Part shown: positions 4,783-10,891 of the stretch, piece by piece
Layout: the number at the start of each line of letters is the position of its first letter
How positions within the stretch are numbered: the first letter of the stretch is position 1
IMG/VR virus record: IMGVR_UViG_3300037193_003605
Span: 1 to 35,048 of that record
DNA length: 35,048 nucleotides
Direction: 5' to 3' (one strand)
Source of the DNA: a virus
Notes under the pieces: generated by a model
Seen by the model: the letters and a program-made list of their open reading frames with translations, nothing else
Told to the model about the DNA's origin: nothing
Databases searched by the model: none
Program-made: the position numbers and the translations under genes

Positions 4783-6033
4783 TTATCTCCATTTAAATAC
4801 TTTGTCTAAAAAGTCGGTGATCGCTTTTACGACTTGCTCGAGTACACCCAGGCGTTTATCAAGATTGTCGTAAGGATTTTCAACAGGCTTGTCGTTGAGG
4901 TAAACAACCTCGATCGCTTCGGTTTGTCCCTCGAGCACCAACAGTTTAATGCCTGCAATCTGCGTAGCATGGCTGATGCGGACTTTGGTATTGATCGGCA
5001 GTCGCCTAGTTTGCGTACCGTCGGTAAGTTTTAGTGCAGGCGTTTCTGAGCGCGTCCACATATCAAGGTCGGTAATATCCTGCAGGTTTTTTAGCCATTC
5101 AGGCTTCTCCTGCGTAGGTGGTTGCGCTGGTACGCCCAGTTCGGTGGCTTTGAGGCCGCTTGCTTGGCCGCTTTTAACCGCAGTCGAACTCATGTAGTAT
5201 TTTGTACCTTTCACTGTTGTTTCGTAGACGACGTCGATACTGGTGCCTTTTGGTATCACATCACCCTTTGCAGCGCCTGTGGTGAGGTCGTAGGCACGGA
5301 TACCTGCGGCAGGCAGCACTACCAACTTGACGTCGGTAATATCTTTCTTGTTTCGCACCCATTCGTTCTTGGCGTATTCGGCTGCCTTGCGAGCCTCCAG
5401 CGTCTTACGCTCGGCGGAACGCATGAGATCGGCACGAACTTCGGCAATGCTCATACCGTTTGTTGTGTAAGTTTTGAGGCCACCGGCGTCGACCGGCCGT
5501 TCGAGAATGTCGAGGTATGCCTGCTTTACTTCGGCAGCAGTAGCAGTCTTTTTGGTGGCGGTGCCGTTATGGAAGCTATCGGCGATGTGGCGGATACGGG
5601 CTTTGTCTATTGGCGAGCAGCTAGTGGAACTCCACTCTTTGTGGACGTAGATTGCCAGGCGTTTGTTGTATGCTTTTTCCATGGTGTAATGGAACTCACC
5701 CATGGTTTGGTAGTCTCCATCACTCAGGCGAGGGTTACACTCATATCCTACCGTTGTGGCGTTGCCACGAGCGTTTCCGGCGTGCCATGCAATATTGATA
5801 GCGTCGACAATCCATGCAAGCTGCCCAGCTTCACCAACGACATGCGCAGACGTGTTGCCATTTGCCCGACACAGCCAAGAAATGATATTGAGGAACAGGG
5901 GGTTGAATGATGGTTCGCCCCACCAGTGGTATGTGATGCCGTCGATAGAACGGGCAATGCCAAAGACTGCCGCTGATTGGGAGTAGTGGGTATAGTTGGG
6001 GGAGTTGTATTGGGTGTGTTCTTTGTATGCCAT
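4783..6033 (-). CDS. Endolysin: N-acetylmuramoyl-L-alanine amidase with wall-binding repeats
   Basis: A 416-residue modular lysin. Residues 1-155 are an Amidase_2/PGRP-type zinc amidase: His36 (TYHWWGE), His131 and Cys139 (HKEWSSTSC) are the likely metal ligands, spaced like His122/Cys130 of T7 lysozyme, with Thr137 in the Lys128 position. His84 lies in AWHAGNARG. Residues 168-208 (QAYLDILERPVDAGGLKTYT) resemble DUF4214. Two related units follow at about 224-285 (EWVRNKKDITD) and 312-370 (EWLKNLQDITD), sharing EWxxNxxDITD, an LTxG turn and a GxK strand; they are probably cell-wall-binding. The last 25 residues are an amphipathic helix. It would cut the amide bond between MurNAc and L-Ala during lysis. 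Its start overlaps nothing and follows AAGGAGATTGAATAG. Confidence 0.9.
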   Translation of the reverse strand: MAYKEHTQYNSPNYTHYSQSAAVFGIARSIDGITYHWWGEPSFNPLFLNIISWLCRANGNTSAHVVGEAGQLAWIVDAINIAWHAGNARGNATTVGYECNPRLSDGDYQTMGEFHYTMEKAYNKRLAIYVHKEWSSTSCSPIDKARIRHIADSFHNGTATKKTATAAEVKQAYLDILERPVDAGGLKTYTTNGMSIAEVRADLMRSAERKTLEARKAAEYAKNEWVRNKKDITDVKLVVLPAAGIRAYDLTTGAAKGDVIPKGTSIDVVYETTVKGTKYYMSSTAVKSGQASGLKATELGVPAQPPTQEKPEWLKNLQDITDLDMWTRSETPALKLTDGTQTRRLPINTKVRISHATQIAGIKLLVLEGQTEAIEVVYLNDKPVENPYDNLDKRLGVLEQVVKAITDFLDKVFKWR

Positions 6034-6195
6034 CTATTCAATCTCCTTACGACAATCTATAAATGCTTTTGGGTAGTAGTGGCACGGGCGAACATAGAGG
6101 CGGTCGATCACCGGCCAGTAGTAAATGATCACAGCGAGCGCGACAGTAACAAGCATGCTGACAATTAAAGCCATGGCAGATAGCACATATTTCAT
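6034..6195 (-). CDS. Small membrane protein of the lysis cassette
   Basis: A 53-residue protein with one N-terminal hydrophobic segment at residues 3-26 (VLSAMALIVSMLVTVALAVI) and a short outside domain with two cysteines (RPCHYYPKAFIDC). GGAGG lies 7 nt before the ATG, and the ATG overlaps the preceding stop (ATGA). The next base after its TAG stop is the endolysin start. Position between a coiled-coil membrane protein and the endolysin suggests a lysis helper (antiholin, spanin-like or signal-anchor protein). The two cysteines might form a disulfide outside the membrane. Function inferred from context only. Confidence 0.7.
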   Translation of the reverse strand: MKYVLSAMALIVSMLVTVALAVIIYYWPVIDRLYVRPCHYYPKAFIDCRKEIE

Positions 6196-6443
6196 CCTTG
6201 CGCCTCCAATGAGGTATTGAGTTTGGTCATGTTGATGTTTGTGGCATTCAGAGCATCCTGTAGCTGCCGCATTTCTTTCAGCATTTCTGCGTCTTGGTTA
6301 TTGAGTTCGATGATGTCTTGCTGACTCTGCAGGGTGTCTGCTTGAACGTTGGCCGCCCAGAATATAATCGGTACTAGAAGCACTAAAATACCAATACTAA
6401 TAGTGGTTTTATTGGTGATGGTATCTTTCGTACGATCGGTCAT
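6192..6443 (-). CDS. Membrane-anchored coiled-coil protein, lysis cassette
   Basis: An 83-residue protein: a short basic N-terminus, one membrane segment at residues 14-32 (TISIGILVLLVPIIFWAAN), then about 45 residues of Gln/Asn/Leu-rich heptads (LQSQQDIIELNNQDAEMLKE) predicted to form a coiled coil. The layout resembles inner-membrane spanin subunits or haemolysin-XhlA-like phage proteins, although the heptad region is short. The ATG at 6443 lies just 5 nt downstream of the fibre gene stop, and no strong ribosome-binding site is visible, so translation may be coupled. Confidence 0.65.
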   Translation of the reverse strand: MTDRTKDTITNKTTISIGILVLLVPIIFWAANVQADTLQSQQDIIELNNQDAEMLKEMRQLQDALNATNINMTKLNTSLEAQG

Positions 6444-6447
6444 GATA

Positions 6448-6918
6448 TCATGCAGGCCCAACCGCAATCCAGTTCAGGTCGTCAGCCGCCCTTGCGTTAT
6501 CAGTTTTTACAAGAGACACAGAAAAGCCAGTGGCTGATACTCCTGCTGCAGATATTCGCGGAAATGAGCTTGTTGCTACAAGTTTGGTACCAAACACTAC
6601 TACTGGTGGCTGACTAAATGCGATAGGGAAAGTCACCGGAAGGTCAGCACTAGTGCTCGTTCTAATTACTCCAACTTGCATTATTACATTCACCGCAGAA
6701 GTGTCGTATGCCGTAGTCCCATTGGCGCTCCAGTCTGTAGCGCTACCACCCTGGCGTCTGGCTACCTTACCATGTAAAAGCTTTGAGTCTGGTATCGAAG
6801 CGCTGTTCTGGCCCGTACCTGCTGCCAGCGCCTCGATGTTTTCAACCATATCGTTCAATTCCTCGGCGGTGAGGATTGCAAATGGGCTAAAGCTCATGGA
6901 AGGGTTGGGTAATGCCAT
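6448..6918 (-). CDS. Putative tail fibre / receptor-binding protein
   Basis: A 156-residue protein with a helical N-terminus (LTAEELNDMVENIEALAAG) and a C-terminal beta domain. The segments PIAFSQPPVVVFGTK, ISAAGVSATGFSVSLV and a closing WIAVGPA match the beta-sandwich or knob ends of short phage fibres (FxxPPxVxxx, GFxV, WxAxG). Such domains trimerise and bind the cell surface. It opens the fibre/lysis transcription unit. The 27-nt repeat element ends 2 nt before its ATG, and no Shine-Dalgarno sequence is present, so it may be read from a leaderless transcript. The family is inferred from the pattern; receptor binding is likely but unproved. Confidence 0.65.
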   Translation of the reverse strand: MALPNPSMSFSPFAILTAEELNDMVENIEALAAGTGQNSASIPDSKLLHGKVARRQGGSATDWSANGTTAYDTSAVNVIMQVGVIRTSTSADLPVTFPIAFSQPPVVVFGTKLVATSSFPRISAAGVSATGFSVSLVKTDNARAADDLNWIAVGPA

Positions 6919-6920
6919 AT

Positions 6921-6947
6921 CTACTATTTATTGTAGAGAGGCTGAAA
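6921..6947 (-). promoter_or_regulatory. Late repeat element, copy 1
   Basis: Read leftward, the element has TTTCAG, then CCTCT, then the 16-nt core CTAC-N8-GTAG containing TACAAT (6930-6935) as a -10-like hexamer. It ends 2 nt before the start codon at 6918. All five copies (also 14446, 19196, 22213 and 24125) are exactly 27 nt long and point the same way. Confidence 0.75.
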
Positions 6948-6952
6948 CGCAT

Positions 6953-6980
6953 TAAAAAAGCCGCTGGTTTTGCGGCTTTT
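6953..6980. terminator. Terminator after the 6999-7532 cargo gene
   Basis: AAGCCGC (6958-6964) pairs with GCGGCTT (6972-6978) around a 7-nt loop. On the minus strand it is followed by a run of six T. It isolates the cargo gene from the fibre/lysis unit, which restarts at the adjacent late element. Confidence 0.85.
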
Positions 6981-6998
6981 CGTTGATTGGTCTATAGG

Positions 6999-7532
6999 CT
7001 AAAAATTGCCAGCTCTATTCCATATAGCATTCGCTTGAGCCCATGTGCCGTGGTACTCCTTAACCCAGCTTTGTGCAGATTTAAGGCACAGTACGATGTC
7101 TTTATTCGCTATCCAGCATTTTGCTGCGTTTTGCCACACTTTATCTCCAATAAGCTTCCAGCCCTCGTCGTTAAGTAGCATATCGGTAACGTATCCATAG
7201 TCACTTTCCGCGATTCCAGCTGCAGCCATCTCGTTTGACCATTTATAGGCAATTGGAGCAGGCGTTACAGGCTCTTCAACAGTCTGAATGGGCTGTGGTG
7301 TTGGCTGCTGATCTACTGGTTGCGTAACAGATTCTTCGGGCTTTACTTCCTCGCCCGCTGGCTTCTTTATCTCTGGAACAATTTCAGTCACAGGGGACTG
7401 AACATGATCGGTATTTTCGTGTTTTGGTTGATTTTGCATTGCCATCACTCCGGCACCGCCTACAACTACTACAGCTGCTGATGCGGCAATAACTATGTTG
7501 ATTTTCTTACTTCCAATTTTCTTGAACTTCAT
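6999..7532 (-). CDS. Membrane-anchored protein with degenerate transglycosylase-like domain (cargo gene)
   Basis: A 177-residue protein: a basic N-terminus (MKFKKIGSKK), one membrane anchor at about 11-31 (IVIAASAAVVVVGGAGVMAM), a long Pro/Glu/Thr linker (about 35-98), and a C-terminal domain of about 80 residues. The end (WVKEYHGTWAQANAIW) resembles the YxxxRYGSWxxAxxxW ending of lysozyme-like transglycosylase and aggregation-factor domains, and NDEGWKL occupies the place of the usual catalytic ESGW motif, so enzymatic activity is doubtful. The ATG at 7532 has GGAGAACGTT before it. It has a near-perfect sigma70 promoter and its own terminator, so it is probably expressed in the lysogen. A role in blocking superinfection at the wall, or in altering the cell surface, is inference. 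Confidence 0.75.
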   Translation of the reverse strand: MKFKKIGSKKINIVIAASAAVVVVGGAGVMAMQNQPKHENTDHVQSPVTEIVPEIKKPAGEEVKPEESVTQPVDQQPTPQPIQTVEEPVTPAPIAYKWSNEMAAAGIAESDYGYVTDMLLNDEGWKLIGDKVWQNAAKCWIANKDIVLCLKSAQSWVKEYHGTWAQANAIWNRAGNF

Positions 7533-7549
7533 AACGTTCTCCTGTGCTA

Positions 7550-7578
7550 ATTCTATCACAAATACATTAAAGTGTCAA
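7550..7578 (-). promoter_or_regulatory. Near-consensus sigma70 promoter of the cargo gene
   Basis: On the minus strand TTGACA (7573-7578) and TAGAAT (7550-7555) are separated by exactly 17 nt. This is the best sigma70 promoter in the window. The leader is about 10 nt and includes the GGAG ribosome-binding site. Confidence 0.9.
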
Positions 7579-7605
7579 TATTCTAAGCATCTTCTAACCT
7601 CATTA

Positions 7606-8034
7606 TTACACATTTTCAAATGGAGACAAGAATGAAGATATTTCAAAGGTGAATGTCTCCGCTCCTGATGCGGTTGTGAGATTTTCCCCGTATGGATTAG
7701 TAATGGCTGCAGTAATTGTGATGGTGTTTGGGTCTGTTCTTCTTGAATATGCAACTATGTTGTATGGCACGCTGATCGGACCCGCTATCTGACCATTTCT
7801 ATACACGACCATGACCGACCCGGCATAGAATACACTGCCTTCCTTTGTCGATGCGATTTCTACGCTCGATGGGGCATTCTTCGTACCTATAGTTATAGTA
7901 CTAGACTGGGTGTACAACTGACCAGACGTAAGCACAAGTCCCGACGGAATAGTAACAGTACCTTGAATCGGCCCAGCATCATTTTTGAGCGTTGCAAAGT
8001 CGCTTATCGCAATAAAGGGTTCAGCATCATTCAT
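7606..8034 (-). CDS. Minor tail / virion protein, unknown
   Basis: A 142-residue Thr/Ser/Ile-rich protein with alternating hydrophobic and polar residues (QSSTITIGTKNAPSSVEIAS, NTITITAAITNPYG), typical of an Ig-like or beta-sandwich virion protein. It overlaps the gene upstream by 8 nt (ATG at 8034 inside the preceding GATGAATGA), and it is the last gene of the tail operon before the cargo gene. No named domain is recognised. A fibre accessory or distal tail decoration is the most likely role from position. Confidence 0.65.
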   Translation of the reverse strand: MNDAEPFIAISDFATLKNDAGPIQGTVTIPSGLVLTSGQLYTQSSTITIGTKNAPSSVEIASTKEGSVFYAGSVMVVYRNGQIAGPISVPYNIVAYSRRTDPNTITITAAITNPYGENLTTASGAETFTFEISSFLSPFENV

Positions 8035-8674
8035 CAAGGTACATCCTGTAATGAATCGCGCCTGACGACAAAATAAAACTCACCGAATCAACACCTACTG
8101 AAGCCCGCGGGTCGCTGGAAATAATCGATGAATTATTTTGCTTCGTGATAATCGTGCCCACCTCGCGCCATAAGGAAACTTGAGGCTTGGCTCCTATATT
8201 ATGTATGATCGTCGTGTTTGAGGTTACGCGTCCTGCTGCAAATAGCTTAGTGTAGTTATAGTCGGTATTGAGGATAAACCGATCGGCAGTGGAAGCCGTA
8301 AACGGTGTCACTCCACTCGCATTCGATGGAGCAAAGCCAAAAGCTCTGTAGTGAACGGTAACAGCCGAGCCTGTTACGTTAAACGCCCCTAATCGAATGT
8401 TGGTTGCATCTGCATCAAAGCTCACCTCTGTATTAAAAATGAAGCCAGGGGCAGAAGACACAGGCCCGCTGCCTGGGTCATACGATATTAACTCGAAACT
8501 AGCGTCTGTTGACCACGAGCCGTCCAGGAGAGGTATAAAGGGCAACTCGTGCGCCACGGTGTGCGTCGTAAGACTCATCGCCGCAGCTGTAAATGACCCC
8601 GTTTTCATATAAATGATTTTATCTAACGGATTGTCTGTCGTGAGTTGCATTAATTTAGCGGCGGTTGGATTCAT
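8027..8674 (-). CDS. Minor tail / virion protein, unknown
   Basis: A 215-residue beta-rich protein. GGAGG 6 nt before the ATG at 8674 sets the start. The N-terminal part contains SLTTHTVAHELPFIPLLDGS, a short motif of the kind found in fibre-associated phage proteins, and a later IIHNIGAKPQVSLWREVG segment. Both contain a His followed by a (Leu/Gly)-Pro or Lys-Pro turn, suggesting two related beta domains. It is downstream of the tail hub in the leftward tail operon, so it is probably located at the tail tip. No enzyme motif seen. Confidence 0.6.
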   Translation of the reverse strand: MNPTAAKLMQLTTDNPLDKIIYMKTGSFTAAAMSLTTHTVAHELPFIPLLDGSWSTDASFELISYDPGSGPVSSAPGFIFNTEVSFDADATNIRLGAFNVTGSAVTVHYRAFGFAPSNASGVTPFTASTADRFILNTDYNYTKLFAAGRVTSNTTIIHNIGAKPQVSLWREVGTIITKQNNSSIISSDPRASVGVDSVSFILSSGAIHYRMYLDE

Positions 8675-8675
8675 T

Positions 8676-8936
8676 CTAACCTCCAAGAAGAGTAATTACG
8701 TCTTGACCGGGTTTACTCATCCAGAATCCTACCCGCAGGGCATAGCTACCTAGCTTAATGCGACGATTTGTTCCGTCATCAAATAGCAAGCCGGTCTTAT
8801 CAAGGACAAGTAGATTCCTTCCTAAAGCCGGGTCGTATATTCGCATTAATCCTTGTCCCTCATCAATTTGAATTTGACCACTTAGAGTAGAGATTAGATT
8901 ATTTCCGGGTTGTGTGATTTTTTTAATGATAGCCAT
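8676..8936 (-). CDS. Small tail-tip protein, unknown
   Basis: An 86-residue protein starting at the ATG preceded by AGGAGAAATT. The middle (QIQIDEGQGLMRIYDPALGR) and the phrase VLDKTGLLFDDGTNRRIKLG resemble repeated turns in phage tip or fibre linkers (a short beta segment annotating a time-less trait of host-range modules). It sits directly between the hub and the 215-residue virion protein. Function not known; called structural from position. Confidence 0.6.
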   Translation of the reverse strand: MAIIKKITQPGNNLISTLSGQIQIDEGQGLMRIYDPALGRNLLVLDKTGLLFDDGTNRRIKLGSYALRVGFWMSKPGQDVITLLGG

Positions 8937-8944
8937 AATTTCTC

Positions 8945-10498
8945 CTAGGGCGCGAGTACGTCCGTTCCGCCGAGCACTGACTGATCGAGAGTAAACCAAT
9001 GGCGCGGAGTATATTTTCGACACTTGAGAATTTGCGTGAATTTCGCGTCTTGAATCTTATTGATGATAGAAATAATTCGATACTCGCCAGTTGATTCTTC
9101 GTAGTCCACTTCAACTATGTCCGACAGCTGAATTGCAGGATTTCCTTTAACTTCGATGGTTATAATGTCGGCGTATTCCGAGTATTCATCGAGAATAGTG
9201 TCGGCCAATGAGTCGGCTTGGCTGGTAGACTGAATGAAGTTATTGTTGATTGTGAGTATTTTTTCTTCATATTTTTCTACGGAGGTATCGTCGTAGGCTT
9301 CGTACACGGTCGGTTCTTTGCTGATCTGGCGAGCTGGGCGACCCCATAATGAGAGTTGGTTTATATTGACCGAGAAACTATTTGAATTGCTGAAAACTAT
9401 GTCAAATGTGTTTGTTTTTAACTCCGTAGATACGACAGAAACGCCACCAACTACCGTTCCATTCGGTAAAGCAGCTGTAAACCACGAAACTCCCGCGTTC
9501 TCTCCAGGTGCCGGGTCTTCGATCGTTAGACAAGGGTCTGAAAGCTGGGCAGGAAGTGTGTAAGTTCCACCGGCGGGAATAACATGAAGTGTATTATCTG
9601 AGGATGTTTTTGAATGAACGATTTGGTACTCCTGAACCTCACGAACGTCAGTATTTACAATAATATGATTAATAATCTCGTCGTCTTCACTTGTTTCGAG
9701 ACTAATTATGTTATCGTGATCGAAAAAGTATACAGGTTCGTCGGGCTGTTCAAGGCGAGGTCGAAAACGGATAATGCCTTGCTCGTCCAGCCATAGCATA
9801 CCCATTTCTGCTTGCATAAGTGGTCGGATAATATCACCGGCAGTCTGCTGTTCGCGCTCAAAGAACAAAAATGGTATAACGTTTCTAGCTCTCGCTAAGT
9901 CGTATTGTTCCGGCGCTAACCCAAATTGCTCAAAAATATTAGCTAGCACTTCGTCTGTGCGAGCATTTTGCATAGCAATGGTGTCACGAATGGGCATGTC
10001 GTATATCCATGTCAAGAAATCCATTGCCGTAAACGTTGCTTTGCCTTCTGTACGGTTGATCTGAGGCATACCCTCCGTTAACCCAACGAACTGAGGAAGA
10101 ACAGTACTGGCAAACCCTTGCAGAAGTCGCACCGGACGTTTCGGCAATATAAAGCTGGAGATTGGTGAGGTGGAGTTGGGCGTGAAGTATTTATCGTAAT
10201 TATTTAACTGGAAATCGGCAATTGCCGATACCACAGAATATGGAAATTCGAGACTACGTTCGATCGACATGTAGATCAACCTCTCGGTGAAGTCGGTATA
10301 TTCGTAGAAGTCCCAGGCCTGTATTGGATTGTCGCCTGACGGTGCCAATAGGTCAATGCCGTTCAACACGGATTGGTCGAGAGTAAAGAACGTAACGTCA
10401 TCATCAAACTCTTTTGTAAAGGAAATCTGTGCACCCCAAGACAGTGGCCGGATGTCGCCGTCAGCTAGCTGGTTGAATTGAGCCGAAACTGCCTGCAT
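8945..10498 (-). CDS. Tail hub / baseplate-like minor tail protein
   Basis: A 517-residue protein directly downstream of the distal tail protein, the usual place of the tail-associated hub. It has typical hub text: EFPYSVVSAIADFQLNNYDKY (about 82-102), a central AMDFLTWIYDMPI, EMGMLWLDEQGIIRFRPR, and a C-terminal NPAIQLSDIVEVDYEES with TGEYRIISI. An unusual feature is a duplicated motif: FTLDQSVLNGIDLLAP at 38-53 recurs as FTLDQSVLGGTDVLAP at 502-517, the very end of the chain. The ATG overlaps the stop region of the preceding gene and follows AGGGTCGTA. It would form the central ring at the tail tip. Role inferred from position and size. Confidence 0.75.
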   Translation of the reverse strand: MQAVSAQFNQLADGDIRPLSWGAQISFTKEFDDDVTFFTLDQSVLNGIDLLAPSGDNPIQAWDFYEYTDFTERLIYMSIERSLEFPYSVVSAIADFQLNNYDKYFTPNSTSPISSFILPKRPVRLLQGFASTVLPQFVGLTEGMPQINRTEGKATFTAMDFLTWIYDMPIRDTIAMQNARTDEVLANIFEQFGLAPEQYDLARARNVIPFLFFEREQQTAGDIIRPLMQAEMGMLWLDEQGIIRFRPRLEQPDEPVYFFDHDNIISLETSEDDEIINHIIVNTDVREVQEYQIVHSKTSSDNTLHVIPAGGTYTLPAQLSDPCLTIEDPAPGENAGVSWFTAALPNGTVVGGVSVVSTELKTNTFDIVFSNSNSFSVNINQLSLWGRPARQISKEPTVYEAYDDTSVEKYEEKILTINNNFIQSTSQADSLADTILDEYSEYADIITIEVKGNPAIQLSDIVEVDYEESTGEYRIISIINKIQDAKFTQILKCRKYTPRHWFTLDQSVLGGTDVLAP

Positions 10499-10890
10499 TA
10501 CGACCCTAACTGTCGAGTCTCACGGAATGATACGGTGACATCACCAACATTACCGCATTCATCAATAATATTCTTAGGGCTAAGCGTGTACTGAACTACA
10601 AGATTGTCAACACTATCGCCAAGGTTATCGGTATCTATAGTTAGTCGTGGATACGCCCAGTCGATCTTTCTCTGCTCTAAAATTGCATCTAACATGTCGT
10701 ATTGTTCACCGGTCATAGACTGCCATGTATGTGACCATACACGCTTAGTGGCAATGTAGTCTTCGTACACATTCGCACTAAGTGGCTCGACTACGGTCAT
10801 TTTTTCGTTTTTTACACGGGTAAGCGGAACTTCTAACGGCGGAAGTCCGTGAGTTCCTGCTGAATCAGTCAAAAATATTTCGTATGCCAT
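10498..10890 (-). CDS. Distal tail protein-like minor tail protein
   Basis: A 130-residue protein between the tape measure and the hub, where siphophages place the distal tail (Dit-like) protein. It contains a Trp-rich centre (KRVWSHTWQSMTGEQYDMLD) that resembles the replaced-element or tail-ring domain, and a beta-rich end (VGDVTVSFRETRQL). AGGAG lies 8 nt before the ATG. It probably forms the ring joining tail tube and hub. The assignment is mostly positional; its short length fits only the N-terminal core of a Dit. Confidence 0.65.
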   Translation of the reverse strand: MAYEIFLTDSAGTHGLPPLEVPLTRVKNEKMTVVEPLSANVYEDYIATKRVWSHTWQSMTGEQYDMLDAILEQRKIDWAYPRLTIDTDNLGDSVDNLVVQYTLSPKNIIDECGNVGDVTVSFRETRQLGS

Positions 10891-10891
10891 G

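Noticed and set aside
5122-5910. 262-codon plus-strand frame
   Set aside because: Lies fully antisense to the endolysin gene, has no ribosome-binding site, and the translated text is Cys/Phe/Val-rich as expected for a shadow frame.
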